The position numbers were made by a program, and so were the translations under genes. Positions 18,711 to 28,709 of a DNA stretch of 64,000 nt are shown here, piece after piece. The DNA lies in the NCBI RefSeq assembly GCF_005869225.1, contig NZ_SWFP01000002.1, positions 62,001-126,000 on the forward strand. The letters are read 5' to 3'. This DNA comes from Dyadobacter bucti. GTDB lineage: Bacteria > Bacteroidota > Bacteroidia > Cytophagales > Spirosomataceae. The stretch's first letter is position 1, and the number at the start of each line of letters is the position of its first letter. The notes beneath the pieces were generated by a model. That model searched no databases, was not told the origin of the DNA, and worked only from the letters and a program-made list of their open reading frames with translations.

Positions 18711-21700
18711 TTAAAGTTTGAAACTCACATTAAAGCCGTAGCTTCTGCTGGAAGGGATCGACATGGTTTCGATACCCGGCAATGCAGTTCCGCCATTGTA
18801 AGACATCGTCTCCGGATCCACGTGGGGTACTTTTGACCAAAGGAACAAATTGCGTCCTACGGCAGAAATTGTGATGTTTTTGATCGGTGAACGGCCCAGC
18901 CATTTGTTGGGAATTGAATATCCCAGCTGCGCTTCTCTCAGTTTCACAAAAGATGCATCGTACACAACACCTTCCGCAATGTTGCGGCCGCCGGTGAATG
19001 CAGTATGCCAAGCTCTTGCAGCCAGTTTCGTCTGGTTCGCACTGAAAGATCCGTCTGCATTCTGGATCACACCGTCTCCGATCACACCATTGCCCGGTTT
19101 TGAAAGATCATAACCATCTGCACGGCCTTCCAGGGTTTCAGTGATAATACCACCCTCGCGCCCAACCACTTGTGTAAGCGAATACAATTCACCTCCCTGA
19201 CGTACGTCAAACAGGAAGCTCAAACGGAGATTTTTGTAGCTAAACTGGTTGGAGATACCTGCAAGCCAGTCTGGATTGTAATTTCCCATTTTCTGCAAGG
19301 TAGTAGTCGGTACCGGTCTTCCGTCCCTGTACACAACTTTACCGACATTCGCCCCGCTTGCTTCGTAGTATGGCAACGCGCTATTGGTATTTTGTACCCT
19401 TGCAAATCCAATCCCGTACATATCTCCCATTCTTTCTCCCACACGCGCCTCGATGCTTACACCTTTACTGGCCATCACGAAGTTGGAAAGGCCGTCTGAA
19501 AGTTCGAGTACCTTGCTTCTGTTCGCCGAAAAGTTAACAGCGATATTCCATTTGAAATCTTTCACTTCTACCGGCGTCACATTCAGCATGGTTTCAAAAC
19601 CCCAGTTTTTGATCTCTCCCGCATTAAAATACCGCCCGTTATACCCGGTGGTCAGGGACAGAGGTATCTGCAGGATCTGGTTTTTGGTGCGGCTCTGGTA
19701 AAAAGTAAAATCAAGTCCTACCCTGTTTTTGAAAAATCTCAAGTCCGCTCCCAATTCAAATGCGGTACTGATCTCCGGTTTCAGGTTCAGGTTCGCAAGG
19801 CGGTCTGTTTCCCCGTAGATCTGTGAGCTTCCGTAAGGTGTGCTCGGATTAAATGCCTGTGTAAATGTGAAAGGATCGGTATCGTTACCCACCTGCGCCA
19901 CACTTGCTCTCAGCTTGGCGAATGAAATTACCTCAGGCAGCTTTACCATGTCGGATAATACTGCGCTCAAAGCCGCCGAAGGATAGAAATACGAGTTGTT
20001 TTCAGTTCCGAACGCTTTCAGGTTTTGTGGCAATGTCAATGCGCTACTCCAGTCGTTTCTTGCAGTGATGTCCAAAAACAGATAATTGCGGAATGAAAGC
20101 GCTGCGGAACCATAGATACTATTGATACGCTTGCCGACATTAGACTGCGAAGATACCAGCGCGATCCGTGAGTTCGTCAGGTTGTAGATTCCAGGAAGGT
20201 TGAGCTGGCCGGCAGTCGATTCATCGTAGAACGAAGTCTGCCTGTTCTGGTTTCCGCCAAGGGTTACAGAGAACGACAGGTCATTGCTGATGTCTTTGTT
20301 GGCACTAAGCAGGAAATCCGAGTTTCTCTCTTCCGTATTGATTTTAACTTCACGATATTCCCCGAACGGAAAACGCTGTGTGCTGAACGCACGTTTGTAT
20401 TTCCTGATCTCGTTACCCCAGTCTGTCGCTGTACGGAACTGAAGGCTCAGCCAGCTCGTAAAATCATATTTCAGAATAACGTTACCAATGATCCGGTTTA
20501 CGTCCTGGCCGTTTGTGTTTTCAAACACAGTCAGGTACGGGTTGTCGTGGTAATTGTAATTCCAGCTGTACTGACGTTGATTTTCAGCTCCGTTCATCCA
20601 CAAACGCTTCATGTCCGCTACATTCACAGACCTTGGCAACCAGCAGTTGAACAGGTACATGATACTCTCGGTACCGTAGCTGATCGAAGGACGGTTACCG
20701 CTAGCGCTTTTCACGTAACTGACGTAAGTTTTCGCAGAGAATTTCTTGGTAAGGTTATATCCTGCGCTTACAGAAACGGTATTTCTTTTCAAATCCGTGT
20801 TGGGCACGATACCCGTCTGATCCAGATTGGTATACGATAACCTGAAACTTCCCTGATCATTGCTGCCGACAAGGGCCACATTGTTGGTAAACGTTTTTCC
20901 AGTCTGTAAGAAGTTTTTCAGACCGTCCACATCAGGCAACCAGGGCGTAGCTGTGATGACGCTTCCGGCGGGTGCGTTCAGGTCCCCGCCTGTAAAAGGT
21001 ATCACCTGGCCATTCAGCGTACGGGGAGAATTGTATTGCGGGTAGCTCTGGCCGTTGAAAGCAGGTCCCCAGCCTTCATCCGTTCCGTCGGTAAGACCGC
21101 CGCCTCCACCGTTCACGAAAGCAAAATCACCGCCGTTTCCATTTCCCTGTCCATACTTATTCTGATATTCTGGCAGTTTCAGCGCCCTTTCAAAAGTAAG
21201 GTTGCTGTTCACTTCAACGCCGATCCCCTTGTTTCCCTTACCGGACTTGGTTGTGATCAGAATAACCCCGTTGGCAGCTCTCGAACCATACAATGCCGCA
21301 GCAGCAGGTCCTTTCAGAACGCTCATCGTTTCCACATCATCGGGGTTTACCATGCTTGCACCGTTGCCAAAATCCACTTCAAGGTTGCCCGATCCAGATC
21401 CGCTGGTGATCGAGTTGCTGATCGGCACACCGTCTATCACATACAAAGGCTGGTTTTTATTCAAATCCACAGACCTTTCACCCCGGATTGTCACCCTGGA
21501 CGAGCCGCCTATACCGGACGGGCTTCCGACCACAGTCACCCCCGCCACCTTACCGGCCAGCTGGTTGACGATATTTGTTTCCCGGGCTGTAACAATGCTC
21601 TCGCCTTTCAGTTCCTGCACTGCGTATCCAAGCTTGCGGACATCTTTTTTGATACCCAGAGCGGTTACTACAACTTCCTGCAACTGCCTCTGATCCAGCG

Positions 21701-22025
21701 CAAGCACAACATCTATCACAGACTTGCCACTGATCGTTACATCCTGAGAGACATAACCCAAAAATGAAAACGTAACTACGGTGCTGTTGCCACCTGCATT
21801 TAACTGATACTTACCGTTGGAATCCGTTACAGTCCCATTCGTAGTGCCTTTTGCTACCACGCTCACCCCTGCAAGCGGTAGATTGTCGTCACCGGAAGTC
21901 ACCTGCCCGCTAATACTTTGAGCGATAGACAGTTGTGAAATGAGCAAAAATAGTCCAAGGCAGGTTAGTTTTCTACACAATTGCGAAAACAGCCTCGGAC
22001 GGGCCAAGTAGACAAGTTTAGTCAT
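18711..22025 (-). CDS. SusC/RagA-family TonB-linked outer-membrane transporter
   Basis: 1104 residues with a signal peptide ending in QLSIAQ, a carboxypeptidase-D-regulatory-like domain (about 38-120; SGQVTSGDDNLPLAGVSVVA), a TonB plug (about 125-260; GVTVVGSPSGIGGSSRVTIR, VIDGVPISNS, SVLKGPAAAALYGSRAANGV) and a 22-strand-type barrel ending in the expected aromatic C-terminus (YGFNVSFKL). It lacks an N-terminal STN domain, so unlike the SusC at 28802 it is not expected to signal to an anti-sigma factor. It imports an unknown oligomer with the SusD just downstream. Confidence 0.96.
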   Translation of the reverse strand: MTKLVYLARPRLFSQLCRKLTCLGLFLLISQLSIAQSISGQVTSGDDNLPLAGVSVVAKGTTNGTVTDSNGKYQLNAGGNSTVVTFSFLGYVSQDVTISGKSVIDVVLALDQRQLQEVVVTALGIKKDVRKLGYAVQELKGESIVTARETNIVNQLAGKVAGVTVVGSPSGIGGSSRVTIRGERSVDLNKNQPLYVIDGVPISNSITSGSGSGNLEVDFGNGASMVNPDDVETMSVLKGPAAAALYGSRAANGVILITTKSGKGNKGIGVEVNSNLTFERALKLPEYQNKYGQGNGNGGDFAFVNGGGGGLTDGTDEGWGPAFNGQSYPQYNSPRTLNGQVIPFTGGDLNAPAGSVITATPWLPDVDGLKNFLQTGKTFTNNVALVGSNDQGSFRLSYTNLDQTGIVPNTDLKRNTVSVSAGYNLTKKFSAKTYVSYVKSASGNRPSISYGTESIMYLFNCWLPRSVNVADMKRLWMNGAENQRQYSWNYNYHDNPYLTVFENTNGQDVNRIIGNVILKYDFTSWLSLQFRTATDWGNEIRKYKRAFSTQRFPFGEYREVKINTEERNSDFLLSANKDISNDLSFSVTLGGNQNRQTSFYDESTAGQLNLPGIYNLTNSRIALVSSQSNVGKRINSIYGSAALSFRNYLFLDITARNDWSSALTLPQNLKAFGTENNSYFYPSAALSAVLSDMVKLPEVISFAKLRASVAQVGNDTDPFTFTQAFNPSTPYGSSQIYGETDRLANLNLKPEISTAFELGADLRFFKNRVGLDFTFYQSRTKNQILQIPLSLTTGYNGRYFNAGEIKNWGFETMLNVTPVEVKDFKWNIAVNFSANRSKVLELSDGLSNFVMASKGVSIEARVGERMGDMYGIGFARVQNTNSALPYYEASGANVGKVVYRDGRPVPTTTLQKMGNYNPDWLAGISNQFSYKNLRLSFLFDVRQGGELYSLTQVVGREGGIITETLEGRADGYDLSKPGNGVIGDGVIQNADGSFSANQTKLAARAWHTAFTGGRNIAEGVVYDASFVKLREAQLGYSIPNKWLGRSPIKNITISAVGRNLFLWSKVPHVDPETMSYNGGTALPGIETMSIPSSRSYGFNVSFKL

Positions 22026-22741
22026 GAGCTAAAAAATTGGGTTATAATTGAAAAAAGAAAATGGAATTCTAACGGCACCAGACCTGACAAACCGCAAAAT
22101 TCTGCGATAATCCAATCATTCGTGTTAAGTATTTATTAACTTTCTATAAACAAATCCACCCACCTTCACCAAGCTCTAATCATAATTTTGCAAACCTGCT
22201 GTACTATCATTTTCAGGTTTTCGGAAGTCATCAGATCAGAGCTCCTCCGGAAATTTTACGGGAAGCCTGTCGCCACCGGTATGCACTATTGTGCCTAAAA
22301 ATTAATCAATTGATTCGTTATTAGCATAATCGCATTGAAATTATATTCTATCAAACCCAGGCTTTTCGAGAAAATAACGTACCTGATCATGACAGAATAA
22401 TATTTTATACCGGAAAAAAAACAGAGTTGCCCGTATTTAAAGTGACCGTCCGCCCACCTCTATGCCCCGCTTATTTGCTAAACGGTTCCTCTAAGCTATC
22501 CGAAAATTTGTAACCAGTGCTAACCGAAAGACATATACGTAAAAGCATAATTTCAATATTCATACACATCCGTTTGATAATTGCTGCCAGCCGTAAAATA
22601 AATGAAGAACGCTCTATCCCGAATGGAGCGGCAGCACACGCCGGATCTGACTTATAAAAATTCATAATAAATCGCGGTATATTAGAAGAAAAAAATGCGA
22701 ACTTCGCTTTATAATTGTAAACAATACACTTAATATATTCC
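22026..22741. other. intergenic region, 716 bp, divergent promoters, no gene seen
   Basis: It separates the minus-strand SusC from the plus-strand DUF1080/PA14-like gene. It is AT-rich. A weak -7-like box TATAATTG lies about 30 bp before the gene at 22742. A minus-strand frame at 22471-22743 has no recognisable product. No clear repeat, RNA gene or remnant is seen. Its length is unusual for this gene-dense window. Confidence 0.4.
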
Positions 22742-24469
22742 ATGCATCATTTGATTCAGAAAGTCACGCTACTTTTTCTGACATGCCCGGTTATGGCAAC
22801 GGGCCAGAACGTAAAAGGAAATTACACCACGCTTCCCCTTCAAGACCTCAGTTCCTTTGAAACGAGCAGTCCAAACTGGTCTGTTCAGGGCAATGTTTCG
22901 ATTCATCCCACAGGTCTGGTGAAAACAAAAACGGAAGGAGGCAAAGGGATTCTGGTAGGTACGCCGGGCAACCCCATCGTTACAAAACTGAAGGCCAGTG
23001 ACCTGCGGCTTTTCGTCGAATTCATGGTTTCTCCGGGGGCGGAAGGAAACGTGGTTTTGCCCGGAGGACAAAAAGTGCGGATTTCCGACAGCAGCCTCGA
23101 CCAACATCCGGGTGCAAAAACGTCTGGCTATATCGGTCAGTTTCCGACCCAGAATGCGGCCAAATCGCCGGGATTATGGCAGACTATGGAACTGGCTTAT
23201 GATGCTGCGGTTCCGGCGGTCGCCAATTCCGCCCGCCTGAATTCACTTTCATTGAACGGTGTGACCGTACTGGAAACGGTGTATCTGACGAATTCCAAAT
23301 CCGCCGCAGACGGCCAGCCTCTGGCCCTGGAAGTGAACAAAGGAACGATCGCTTTCAGAAATCTCGGATATCAGTTGCTGGCCAGCCGCAAGCCGCTGAC
23401 GCTGAACAATCTCGCTTACAAAGTCTATTCCGACAAATGGGACGCGAAGGAATACAGCAAACTGGACCACGAAGGCAAATCCGCCGTTCTGACGCAAGAA
23501 GTGACAAAGGGACTGCGCGAGTTTCATCTGGTTTATGAAGGCGATATGGATGTTACGGAAGCTGGTGAATACATCTTTACAAGTATATATTCGGGCCCGG
23601 TGCTTTCTCTGGACATCGACGGCAAAAATGTTTTGCTGACCGGCGAAAGCACTTCTCAGGAAACCCATACCGGCTCCGCAAACCTCAGCCAGGGCAACCA
23701 TAAATTCAAAATACATTATTCCCGGTTTCCCTGGCGGCAGCCTGCATTGGGACTGCGTGTGGAAAAATCAGGTATAAGACCTTATGACCTGCACGTGCTT
23801 TCTTCTCTTCCGGAGCCGGAGCCCAAACCCTACATCAGCGTAACGCCCGAGATACGCCCTGAAATGGTGCGTTCATTCATCCTGCTGGATGGTGAAAAAT
23901 ACAAACGTACGCACTGTATTTCTGTCGGAAGCCCCGACGGCTGGAATTACACGATGGACCTCAACCGCGGCGCATTGCTGCAAGCATGGCGCGGACAGTT
24001 CGCCAACGTAACCGAAATGTGGTACGAGCGCGGAGAACCCCAGTTGCTTTTCCCGGCTGGTTTGACAGTGCCCGTTTCGGGAAAAAGCAGTTTTGCAGCG
24101 CTGGAAAACACTTCCGCAGCATGGCCGGATTCTTCCAATATCAATTTTCTCGGTTATAAACTGGATGAAAAGGGTTTTCCGGGGTTCAGATATTCAATCG
24201 CTTCAGCTACCGTGAGCGACCAGCTGGTATCCAACGACAAAGGCGTTTTCAGGACTTTCAAAGTGGAAGGCAAACCAAGCAGCCCGATTTATTCATTGCT
24301 GGCGTCTGGCAAACATATCACCGACCTCAAAAACGGATTGTATCAGATAGATGACCGCTATTACATCCAGGTAGATAAAAAGTATAAAGCGATCGTTCGC
24401 GCGTCCGGTGAAAACCAGGAAATCCTGCTGCCTGTTACGGACAATACTACTTATATGATGTTCTGGTAA
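22742..24469 (+). CDS. secreted DUF1080/GH16-like and PA14-like carbohydrate-active protein
   Basis: 575 residues with a signal peptide ending near ATGQNVKG. The first half (about 30-215) looks like the 3-keto-disaccharide hydrolase/DUF1080 beta-sandwich (LSSFETSSPNWSVQGNVS, DLRLFVEFMVSPGAEGNVVL, LWQTMELAYDAAV, GTIAFRNLGYQLLA). A PA14-like stretch follows (about 225-345; AGEYIFTSIYSGPVLSLDID, GNHKFKIHYSR). The C-terminal third is an undefined beta-rich region with NYTMDLNRGALLQAWRGQF. It sits 42 bp before the PQQ/cupredoxin gene and is probably co-transcribed with it. Binding or hydrolysis of a keto-sugar or polysaccharide is an inference. Confidence 0.7.
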   Translation: MHHLIQKVTLLFLTCPVMATGQNVKGNYTTLPLQDLSSFETSSPNWSVQGNVSIHPTGLVKTKTEGGKGILVGTPGNPIVTKLKASDLRLFVEFMVSPGAEGNVVLPGGQKVRISDSSLDQHPGAKTSGYIGQFPTQNAAKSPGLWQTMELAYDAAVPAVANSARLNSLSLNGVTVLETVYLTNSKSAADGQPLALEVNKGTIAFRNLGYQLLASRKPLTLNNLAYKVYSDKWDAKEYSKLDHEGKSAVLTQEVTKGLREFHLVYEGDMDVTEAGEYIFTSIYSGPVLSLDIDGKNVLLTGESTSQETHTGSANLSQGNHKFKIHYSRFPWRQPALGLRVEKSGIRPYDLHVLSSLPEPEPKPYISVTPEIRPEMVRSFILLDGEKYKRTHCISVGSPDGWNYTMDLNRGALLQAWRGQFANVTEMWYERGEPQLLFPAGLTVPVSGKSSFAALENTSAAWPDSSNINFLGYKLDEKGFPGFRYSIASATVSDQLVSNDKGVFRTFKVEGKPSSPIYSLLASGKHITDLKNGLYQIDDRYYIQVDKKYKAIVRASGENQEILLPVTDNTTYMMFW

Positions 24470-24511
24470 AAGTGCCTGCTAACAATTACTTCAAAGATTT
24501 GAACCCAATAA

Positions 24512-26500
24512 ATGAAAAATATCCTTTTAACTTCCCTGATTTCACTAGGCTGCCTGTCGGCCCACGCACAGTCGAAGCCCAATAAAGAAGATGACTTTTA
24601 CAGGCTTGTAACCATTCCCATTCCTGAAAATATAAAGATGGAGATAGGAGGTATGTCGGTACTGCCCGACGGCCGCCTTGCAGCTTCCACCCGCCGCGGA
24701 GAAGTGTGGATGATCGGCAACCCTTACATGAAGGGTGACGGAAAACCTTCGTTCAACCGCTTTGCTTCCGGTTTGCATGAACCGCTGGGATTACTTTACC
24801 GGGGCAAGGATTTTCTGATCACACAACGGGGCGAGGTAACCCGCCTTGTTGATACCGACAATGATGGCGTTGCTGATTTGTATGAATCCTTCGCCAAATG
24901 GCCATTATCAGGTAACTACCACCAGTATTCTTACGGGCCGGTTGCGATGCCGAACGGCGAGATGCTGGTAACCCTCAACCTCGACTGGGTCGGACGTGGT
25001 GCCAGCCAGTCGAAATGGAGAGGATGGATGCTGAAACTGGGCGAAGACGGCTCACTGACTCCCTGGGCCACCGGCCTTCGTTCCCCATCGGGATTCGGTT
25101 CTTACCGAGGCGACATTTTTTACACCGAAAACCAGGGCGACTGGGTGGGCTCAGGCCGCATGACGCATCTGGAAAAAGGGGATTTCGCAGGAAACCCCGC
25201 GGGATTGAGATGGAGCAAAGAAGAAGGTTCCCCTGTGAAGCTCAGCCCGGGCGATATTCCTAACACCGGCGAGCCTTTGTACGATGTGGCCCAAAGGGTG
25301 AAAGGCCTCAAACCACCGACCGTATGGTTTCCGCACACCATCGTAGGAATTTCTACTTCAGACTTCAAAGAAGACGTGACCAACGGAGCTTTCGGGCCGT
25401 TTGCAGGACAGATGTTCGTGGGGGATCAGGGACACAGCATCATTACGCGCGTCGACCTCGAGAAGGTGAACGGCGTGTGGCAGGGAACCGTTTTCCCCTT
25501 CCGCGAAGGATTCATGTCGGGTATCATCCGTATGGCGTGGGGGCTTGATGGGTCGATGTTCGTAGGGCAGACCAGCCGCGGGTGGTCTGCAACAGGAAAA
25601 GAGGATTTTGGTATCCAGCGTCTCGTATGGACCGGAAAAATGCCTTTTGAAATGAAAACGGTGCGTTCGATGCCGGATGGTTTTGAAATCACCTTCACAA
25701 GTCCGGTCGACAAAAAAACAGCCGCCGACCAGGACTCTTACAAACTGAACAGCTTTACATACAAATACCACCAGACTTACGGTAGCCCGATCATCAACAC
25801 CCGGGAAGTTCCGCTCAAAGGTATTGTGGTGTCGGAAGATGGCATGAAAGTGAGGCTTGTACTGGATCCGGCCGTCCTTCGCAAAGGATATGTGCACGAG
25901 ATCAAGGCTGAGGGTATCAAAGGGACAGACGGCAATCCGTTACTGCATGTCTCCGGTTATTATACGCTGAATGAAATTGCTTCCGGCACACCTGTAAGCA
26001 GCTCACAGTTCACGACTACCGTAAAAGCAACTGCCGATCACAGCAATCATACCATGTCTGCTGAGCCTGCGAACAGCGCACCTTCCGCGAAAAGGGTTAC
26101 CGAAATGCCGGCGAGCTGGACAAACGGGCCCGATCAGGTAATCACCATCGGAACGGTCCCCGGGCTCAAATTTGACATATCCGAAATACAGGTGAAAGCC
26201 GGCAGCCGTGTCAAGATCATTTTTAATAACAATGACGATATGCTGCATAACCTTGTAATCACCAAGCCAGGTACAGCGAATGCTGTTGGCGAGGCCGGGC
26301 TTAATCTGGGCTTGAAAGGATCTGAAATGAATTATGTGCCCAAAAGCAATGATGTGCTTTTTCATAGCAACATCGTCGAGCCGGAAAAATCAGAGTCCAT
26401 TTACTTCGTTGCTCCGAAACAGCCCGGAACCTACCAGTACGTTTGCACATTTCCCGGCCATTACTCCCTGATGCAGGGAAAACTTAAGGTTAGCAAATAA
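24512..26500 (+). CDS. exported PQQ-type sugar dehydrogenase-like propeller fused to azurin-like cupredoxin
   Basis: 662 residues with a signal peptide (ending SAHAQ). Residues about 35-380 form a glucose/sorbosone-dehydrogenase-like beta-propeller (MSVLPDGRLAASTRRGEVWM, HEPLGLLYRGKDFLIT, ATGLRSPSGFGSYRGDIFY, MFVGDQGHSIITRVDLEKV, IRMAWGLDGSMFVGQT). After a Big-like region (about 385-500) comes a cupredoxin (about 545-662) with a full type-1 copper set H579, C645, H650 and M654, spaced as in azurin (C-x4-H-x3-M). A copper electron acceptor on a dehydrogenase suggests periplasmic electron transfer from a sugar or alcohol. It follows the DUF1080-like gene closely and is ended by a terminator. 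Confidence 0.85.
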   Translation: MKNILLTSLISLGCLSAHAQSKPNKEDDFYRLVTIPIPENIKMEIGGMSVLPDGRLAASTRRGEVWMIGNPYMKGDGKPSFNRFASGLHEPLGLLYRGKDFLITQRGEVTRLVDTDNDGVADLYESFAKWPLSGNYHQYSYGPVAMPNGEMLVTLNLDWVGRGASQSKWRGWMLKLGEDGSLTPWATGLRSPSGFGSYRGDIFYTENQGDWVGSGRMTHLEKGDFAGNPAGLRWSKEEGSPVKLSPGDIPNTGEPLYDVAQRVKGLKPPTVWFPHTIVGISTSDFKEDVTNGAFGPFAGQMFVGDQGHSIITRVDLEKVNGVWQGTVFPFREGFMSGIIRMAWGLDGSMFVGQTSRGWSATGKEDFGIQRLVWTGKMPFEMKTVRSMPDGFEITFTSPVDKKTAADQDSYKLNSFTYKYHQTYGSPIINTREVPLKGIVVSEDGMKVRLVLDPAVLRKGYVHEIKAEGIKGTDGNPLLHVSGYYTLNEIASGTPVSSSQFTTTVKATADHSNHTMSAEPANSAPSAKRVTEMPASWTNGPDQVITIGTVPGLKFDISEIQVKAGSRVKIIFNNNDDMLHNLVITKPGTANAVGEAGLNLGLKGSEMNYVPKSNDVLFHSNIVEPEKSESIYFVAPKQPGTYQYVCTFPGHYSLMQGKLKVSK

Positions 26501-26516
26501 CCGTTGACCGTTGCCG

Positions 26517-26552
26517 AAAACTGCCAGACTCAACCAGGTCTGGCAGTTTTTT
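26517..26552 (+). terminator. intrinsic terminator after the cupredoxin-dehydrogenase gene
   Basis: AAAACTGCCAGAC (26517-26529) pairs perfectly over 13 bp with GTCTGGCAGTTTT (26538-26550), loop 8, and runs into T residues. A standard rho-independent terminator 17 bp after the stop. Confidence 0.9.
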
Positions 26553-26669
26553 ATCCATCTCTACCTCAATTTTATCATTTTATCTTTCTGACAAGGAGAT
26601 CAAAAATGCAATCTGCTTTACCTAGTACAATTCTTTGATTAAATTTAATAATGTTAATAGTTAAAAGAT

Positions 26670-27281
26670 TTGAACGAAGAACAGAACATATCAAGCTCCT
26701 CTGACATCAACGCCTACCTTTGGAGAAATTTTAAGGCCGGCGACGCAGACGCACTGGGCCAGCTTTCAAAGGTTCATTACCGCGCATTGTACAACTACGC
26801 GTCAAAATTTACCCCCGATCCTGATTTCATCCGCGATTCCATTCAGGAGCTGTTCCTTGAACTTTGGGAACGCCGTGAATTTTTATCCGAAACCGCATTC
26901 GTCAGGTCCTATCTGTTAAAGGCACTCCGCCACAAACTGATCAAAGAGAGCGTCAGGCTGAAACGTATCCAGGAACACAATCAAGTGCTCTTCGACGCTG
27001 ACAATTCAGACCTCTCCATTGAATCCCACATCATTGAGGACGAGCATACCACATACCAGTCGAACCGGCTGAAACGTATCATTACGCTCCTTTCAAAACG
27101 TCAGCAGGAGATCATCTATCTGCGTTTTTACCAAAACCTGGAAAACGAGGACATCGCTCAAATCATGGGCCTGGGCCGCCAGAGTGTTTCCAACCTGTTG
27201 TACCGTACATTGAAAGAAATAAAAGAGATCTGGCATCCTGCGGAATTCTTTTGGGCACTAATGCTAATTTACTTCTGCTGA
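26670..27281 (+). CDS. FecI-like ECF RNA polymerase sigma factor
   Basis: 203 residues with a TTG start at 26670; no in-frame ATG lies upstream before a stop. Region 2 is at about 25-90 (DADALGQLSKVHYRALYNYA, FIRDSIQELFLELWERREFL) and region 4 at about 135-190 (LSKRQQEIIYLRFYQNLENE, MGLGRQSVSNLLYRTLKEIK). The C-terminal tail AEFFWALMLIYFC is hydrophobic, as in many Bacteroidota FecI homologues. It is predicted to be held by the FecR anti-sigma factor encoded 165 bp downstream and released when the STN-domain SusC at 28802 binds its ligand. The direct target is probably the SusCD operon. Confidence 0.93.
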   Translation: MNEEQNISSSSDINAYLWRNFKAGDADALGQLSKVHYRALYNYASKFTPDPDFIRDSIQELFLELWERREFLSETAFVRSYLLKALRHKLIKESVRLKRIQEHNQVLFDADNSDLSIESHIIEDEHTTYQSNRLKRIITLLSKRQQEIIYLRFYQNLENEDIAQIMGLGRQSVSNLLYRTLKEIKEIWHPAEFFWALMLIYFC

Positions 27282-27360
27282 GATACTTATATCTTGACCC
27301 CATCTGCATATATCACTATTTCAAAAAATATTTTAATTTTTTTGGTTATAACGTTATGCA

Positions 27361-27382
27361 AATCTGACATTCATATCAGATT
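27361..27382. promoter_or_regulatory. inverted repeat in the sigma-fecR gap
   Basis: AATCTGA (27361-27367) and TCAGATT (27376-27382), 7 bp perfect with an 8-bp spacer, lie in the 165-bp gap before fecR. This could be an operator or a weak mRNA hairpin; there is no T run. Function not shown. Confidence 0.35.
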
Positions 27383-27446
27383 AGCATCATACTGAACCCT
27401 ATAAAATTTCCAGGCTTATTCACGCTGCGGAAAACCCACTTTAATT

Positions 27447-28553
27447 ATGCATAATTATCATTCATATACCGTTGAGGACCTCGCGACTGACGAAATGTTC
27501 AGGAGCTGGGTAATAGACACTACGTCAGAAAATTCGGCTTTTTGGAATCGATGGCTCAATGAAAATCCGGACAAGGCCGGTTTGATCGGTCAGGCCAGAG
27601 AGCTTGTACTGGAAGTGCATGAAATTTACAAAGACGATCTTTCACCCGAAATGATTGACTTTGAGATACAGGAGATTACCCGCCTCGCCGATTTACGGAA
27701 AAGAGAACAGCGTAACATCCTGAGCTTTTTTGCTCATCCCGTACGGCGGGCTGCCGCGGTGCTGGTGCTGGCAGGCACACTCGGCTGGATGTATTATTCC
27801 GGCCAGTCGCTGAAAACAGAAACCGCCTCGGCAGAAGCTCAGCCGACGGTTTCGATTGAGCCGATGATCGTGAAAACCAACCACACGGACAAGGATATGA
27901 CGGTACTGCTCAGCGACAACAGTGTGGCCACGCTGATGAAAGGCAGCTCCATCCGTTACCCCAAAACATTCGGTGAGCGGAACCGCAGCGTGTTTCTGAC
28001 TGGTGAAGCTTTTTTTGATGTTTCCAAAAACCCCCAGAAACCGTTCCTGGTTTTTACCAATGAAACGGTGACAAAAGTACTGGGCACCAGTTTCAGGGTT
28101 AAAGCTTTCGATGAAGACAACACGGTAATGGTCCTGGTGAAAACCGGTACGGTCTCGGTATATCAGAAAACGGAGTATGAAAGCCTCTCAGAGAAAACGG
28201 AACGCGAGGTTTCCGGTGTGGTATTAAAGCCCAATCAGCAGGTGGTATTTATCCGGGACCAGAACAGGCTGGAAAGAGGTGCGGTTGCGAACCCGAACCT
28301 GCTGTCTGAATCCTCGCTTCACAGGGAGCTGGTATTCGATGAAAAACCGGTAACGGAAGTATTTGAAGCGCTTGAAAACATCTACGGGATCGTGATCGTA
28401 TACAACGCAGCCATCCTATCCGAATGCGTGATCAGCGCGCAGTTCAATGACGAAAACCTGAAACAGAGAATGAATGCCATTTGTCAGGCTATCGGGGCCA
28501 GCTATGATATGATCAATGGTGAGATCATTATTAACAGCAAAGGATGCAGCTGA
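27447..28553 (+). CDS. FecR-family anti-sigma / sensor protein
   Basis: 368 residues. A cytoplasmic N-terminal DUF4880-like segment (about 1-90; SAFWNRWLNENPDKAGLI) holds the sigma factor. One membrane helix is at about 98-118 (VRRAAAVLVLAGTLGWMYYS). The periplasmic FecR domain (about 145-245; VLLSDNSVATLMKGSSIRYP, VFLTGEAFFDVSKNPQKPFL, VLGTSFRVKAFDE) is followed by a C-terminal DUF4974 domain (about 290-365; FDEKPVTEVFEALENIYGIV), which contacts the STN domain of the partner SusC. Together with the sigma gene and the STN-SusC this is a complete cell-surface signalling set. Confidence 0.95.
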   Translation: MHNYHSYTVEDLATDEMFRSWVIDTTSENSAFWNRWLNENPDKAGLIGQARELVLEVHEIYKDDLSPEMIDFEIQEITRLADLRKREQRNILSFFAHPVRRAAAVLVLAGTLGWMYYSGQSLKTETASAEAQPTVSIEPMIVKTNHTDKDMTVLLSDNSVATLMKGSSIRYPKTFGERNRSVFLTGEAFFDVSKNPQKPFLVFTNETVTKVLGTSFRVKAFDEDNTVMVLVKTGTVSVYQKTEYESLSEKTEREVSGVVLKPNQQVVFIRDQNRLERGAVANPNLLSESSLHRELVFDEKPVTEVFEALENIYGIVIVYNAAILSECVISAQFNDENLKQRMNAICQAIGASYDMINGEIIINSKGCS

Positions 28554-28678
28554 CACTTTAGCATCGAAAAAGCAGACATACTAAAATATTACATAACAAA
28601 CCTAACCTGAATCGAACTACCTCTTTTAACCACTTCTTGCCTATGATTTAAACCGATACCACAGTCAATTAACAAAAA

Positions 28679-28709
28679 CGGTCAGTGATGATTGCGCCAT
28701 CACTGACCG
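28679..28709 (+). promoter_or_regulatory. perfect 12-bp hairpin in the susC leader
   Basis: CGGTCAGTGATG (28679-28690) and CATCACTGACCG (28698-28709) pair perfectly around a 7-nt loop, 92 bp before the SusC start codon. It is not followed by a T run. A second possible stem (ctcccgg near 28713 with ctgggag near 28750) and a small hairpin catctt-cttc-aagatg lie between it and the gene, so the whole leader is structured. It could separate fecIR from susCD mRNA by processing, or control susC translation. Confidence 0.55.

Noticed and set aside
22471-22743. 90-residue minus-strand frame in the susC upstream gap
   Set aside because: No recognisable domain and poor composition; it overlaps the start of the plus-strand gene.
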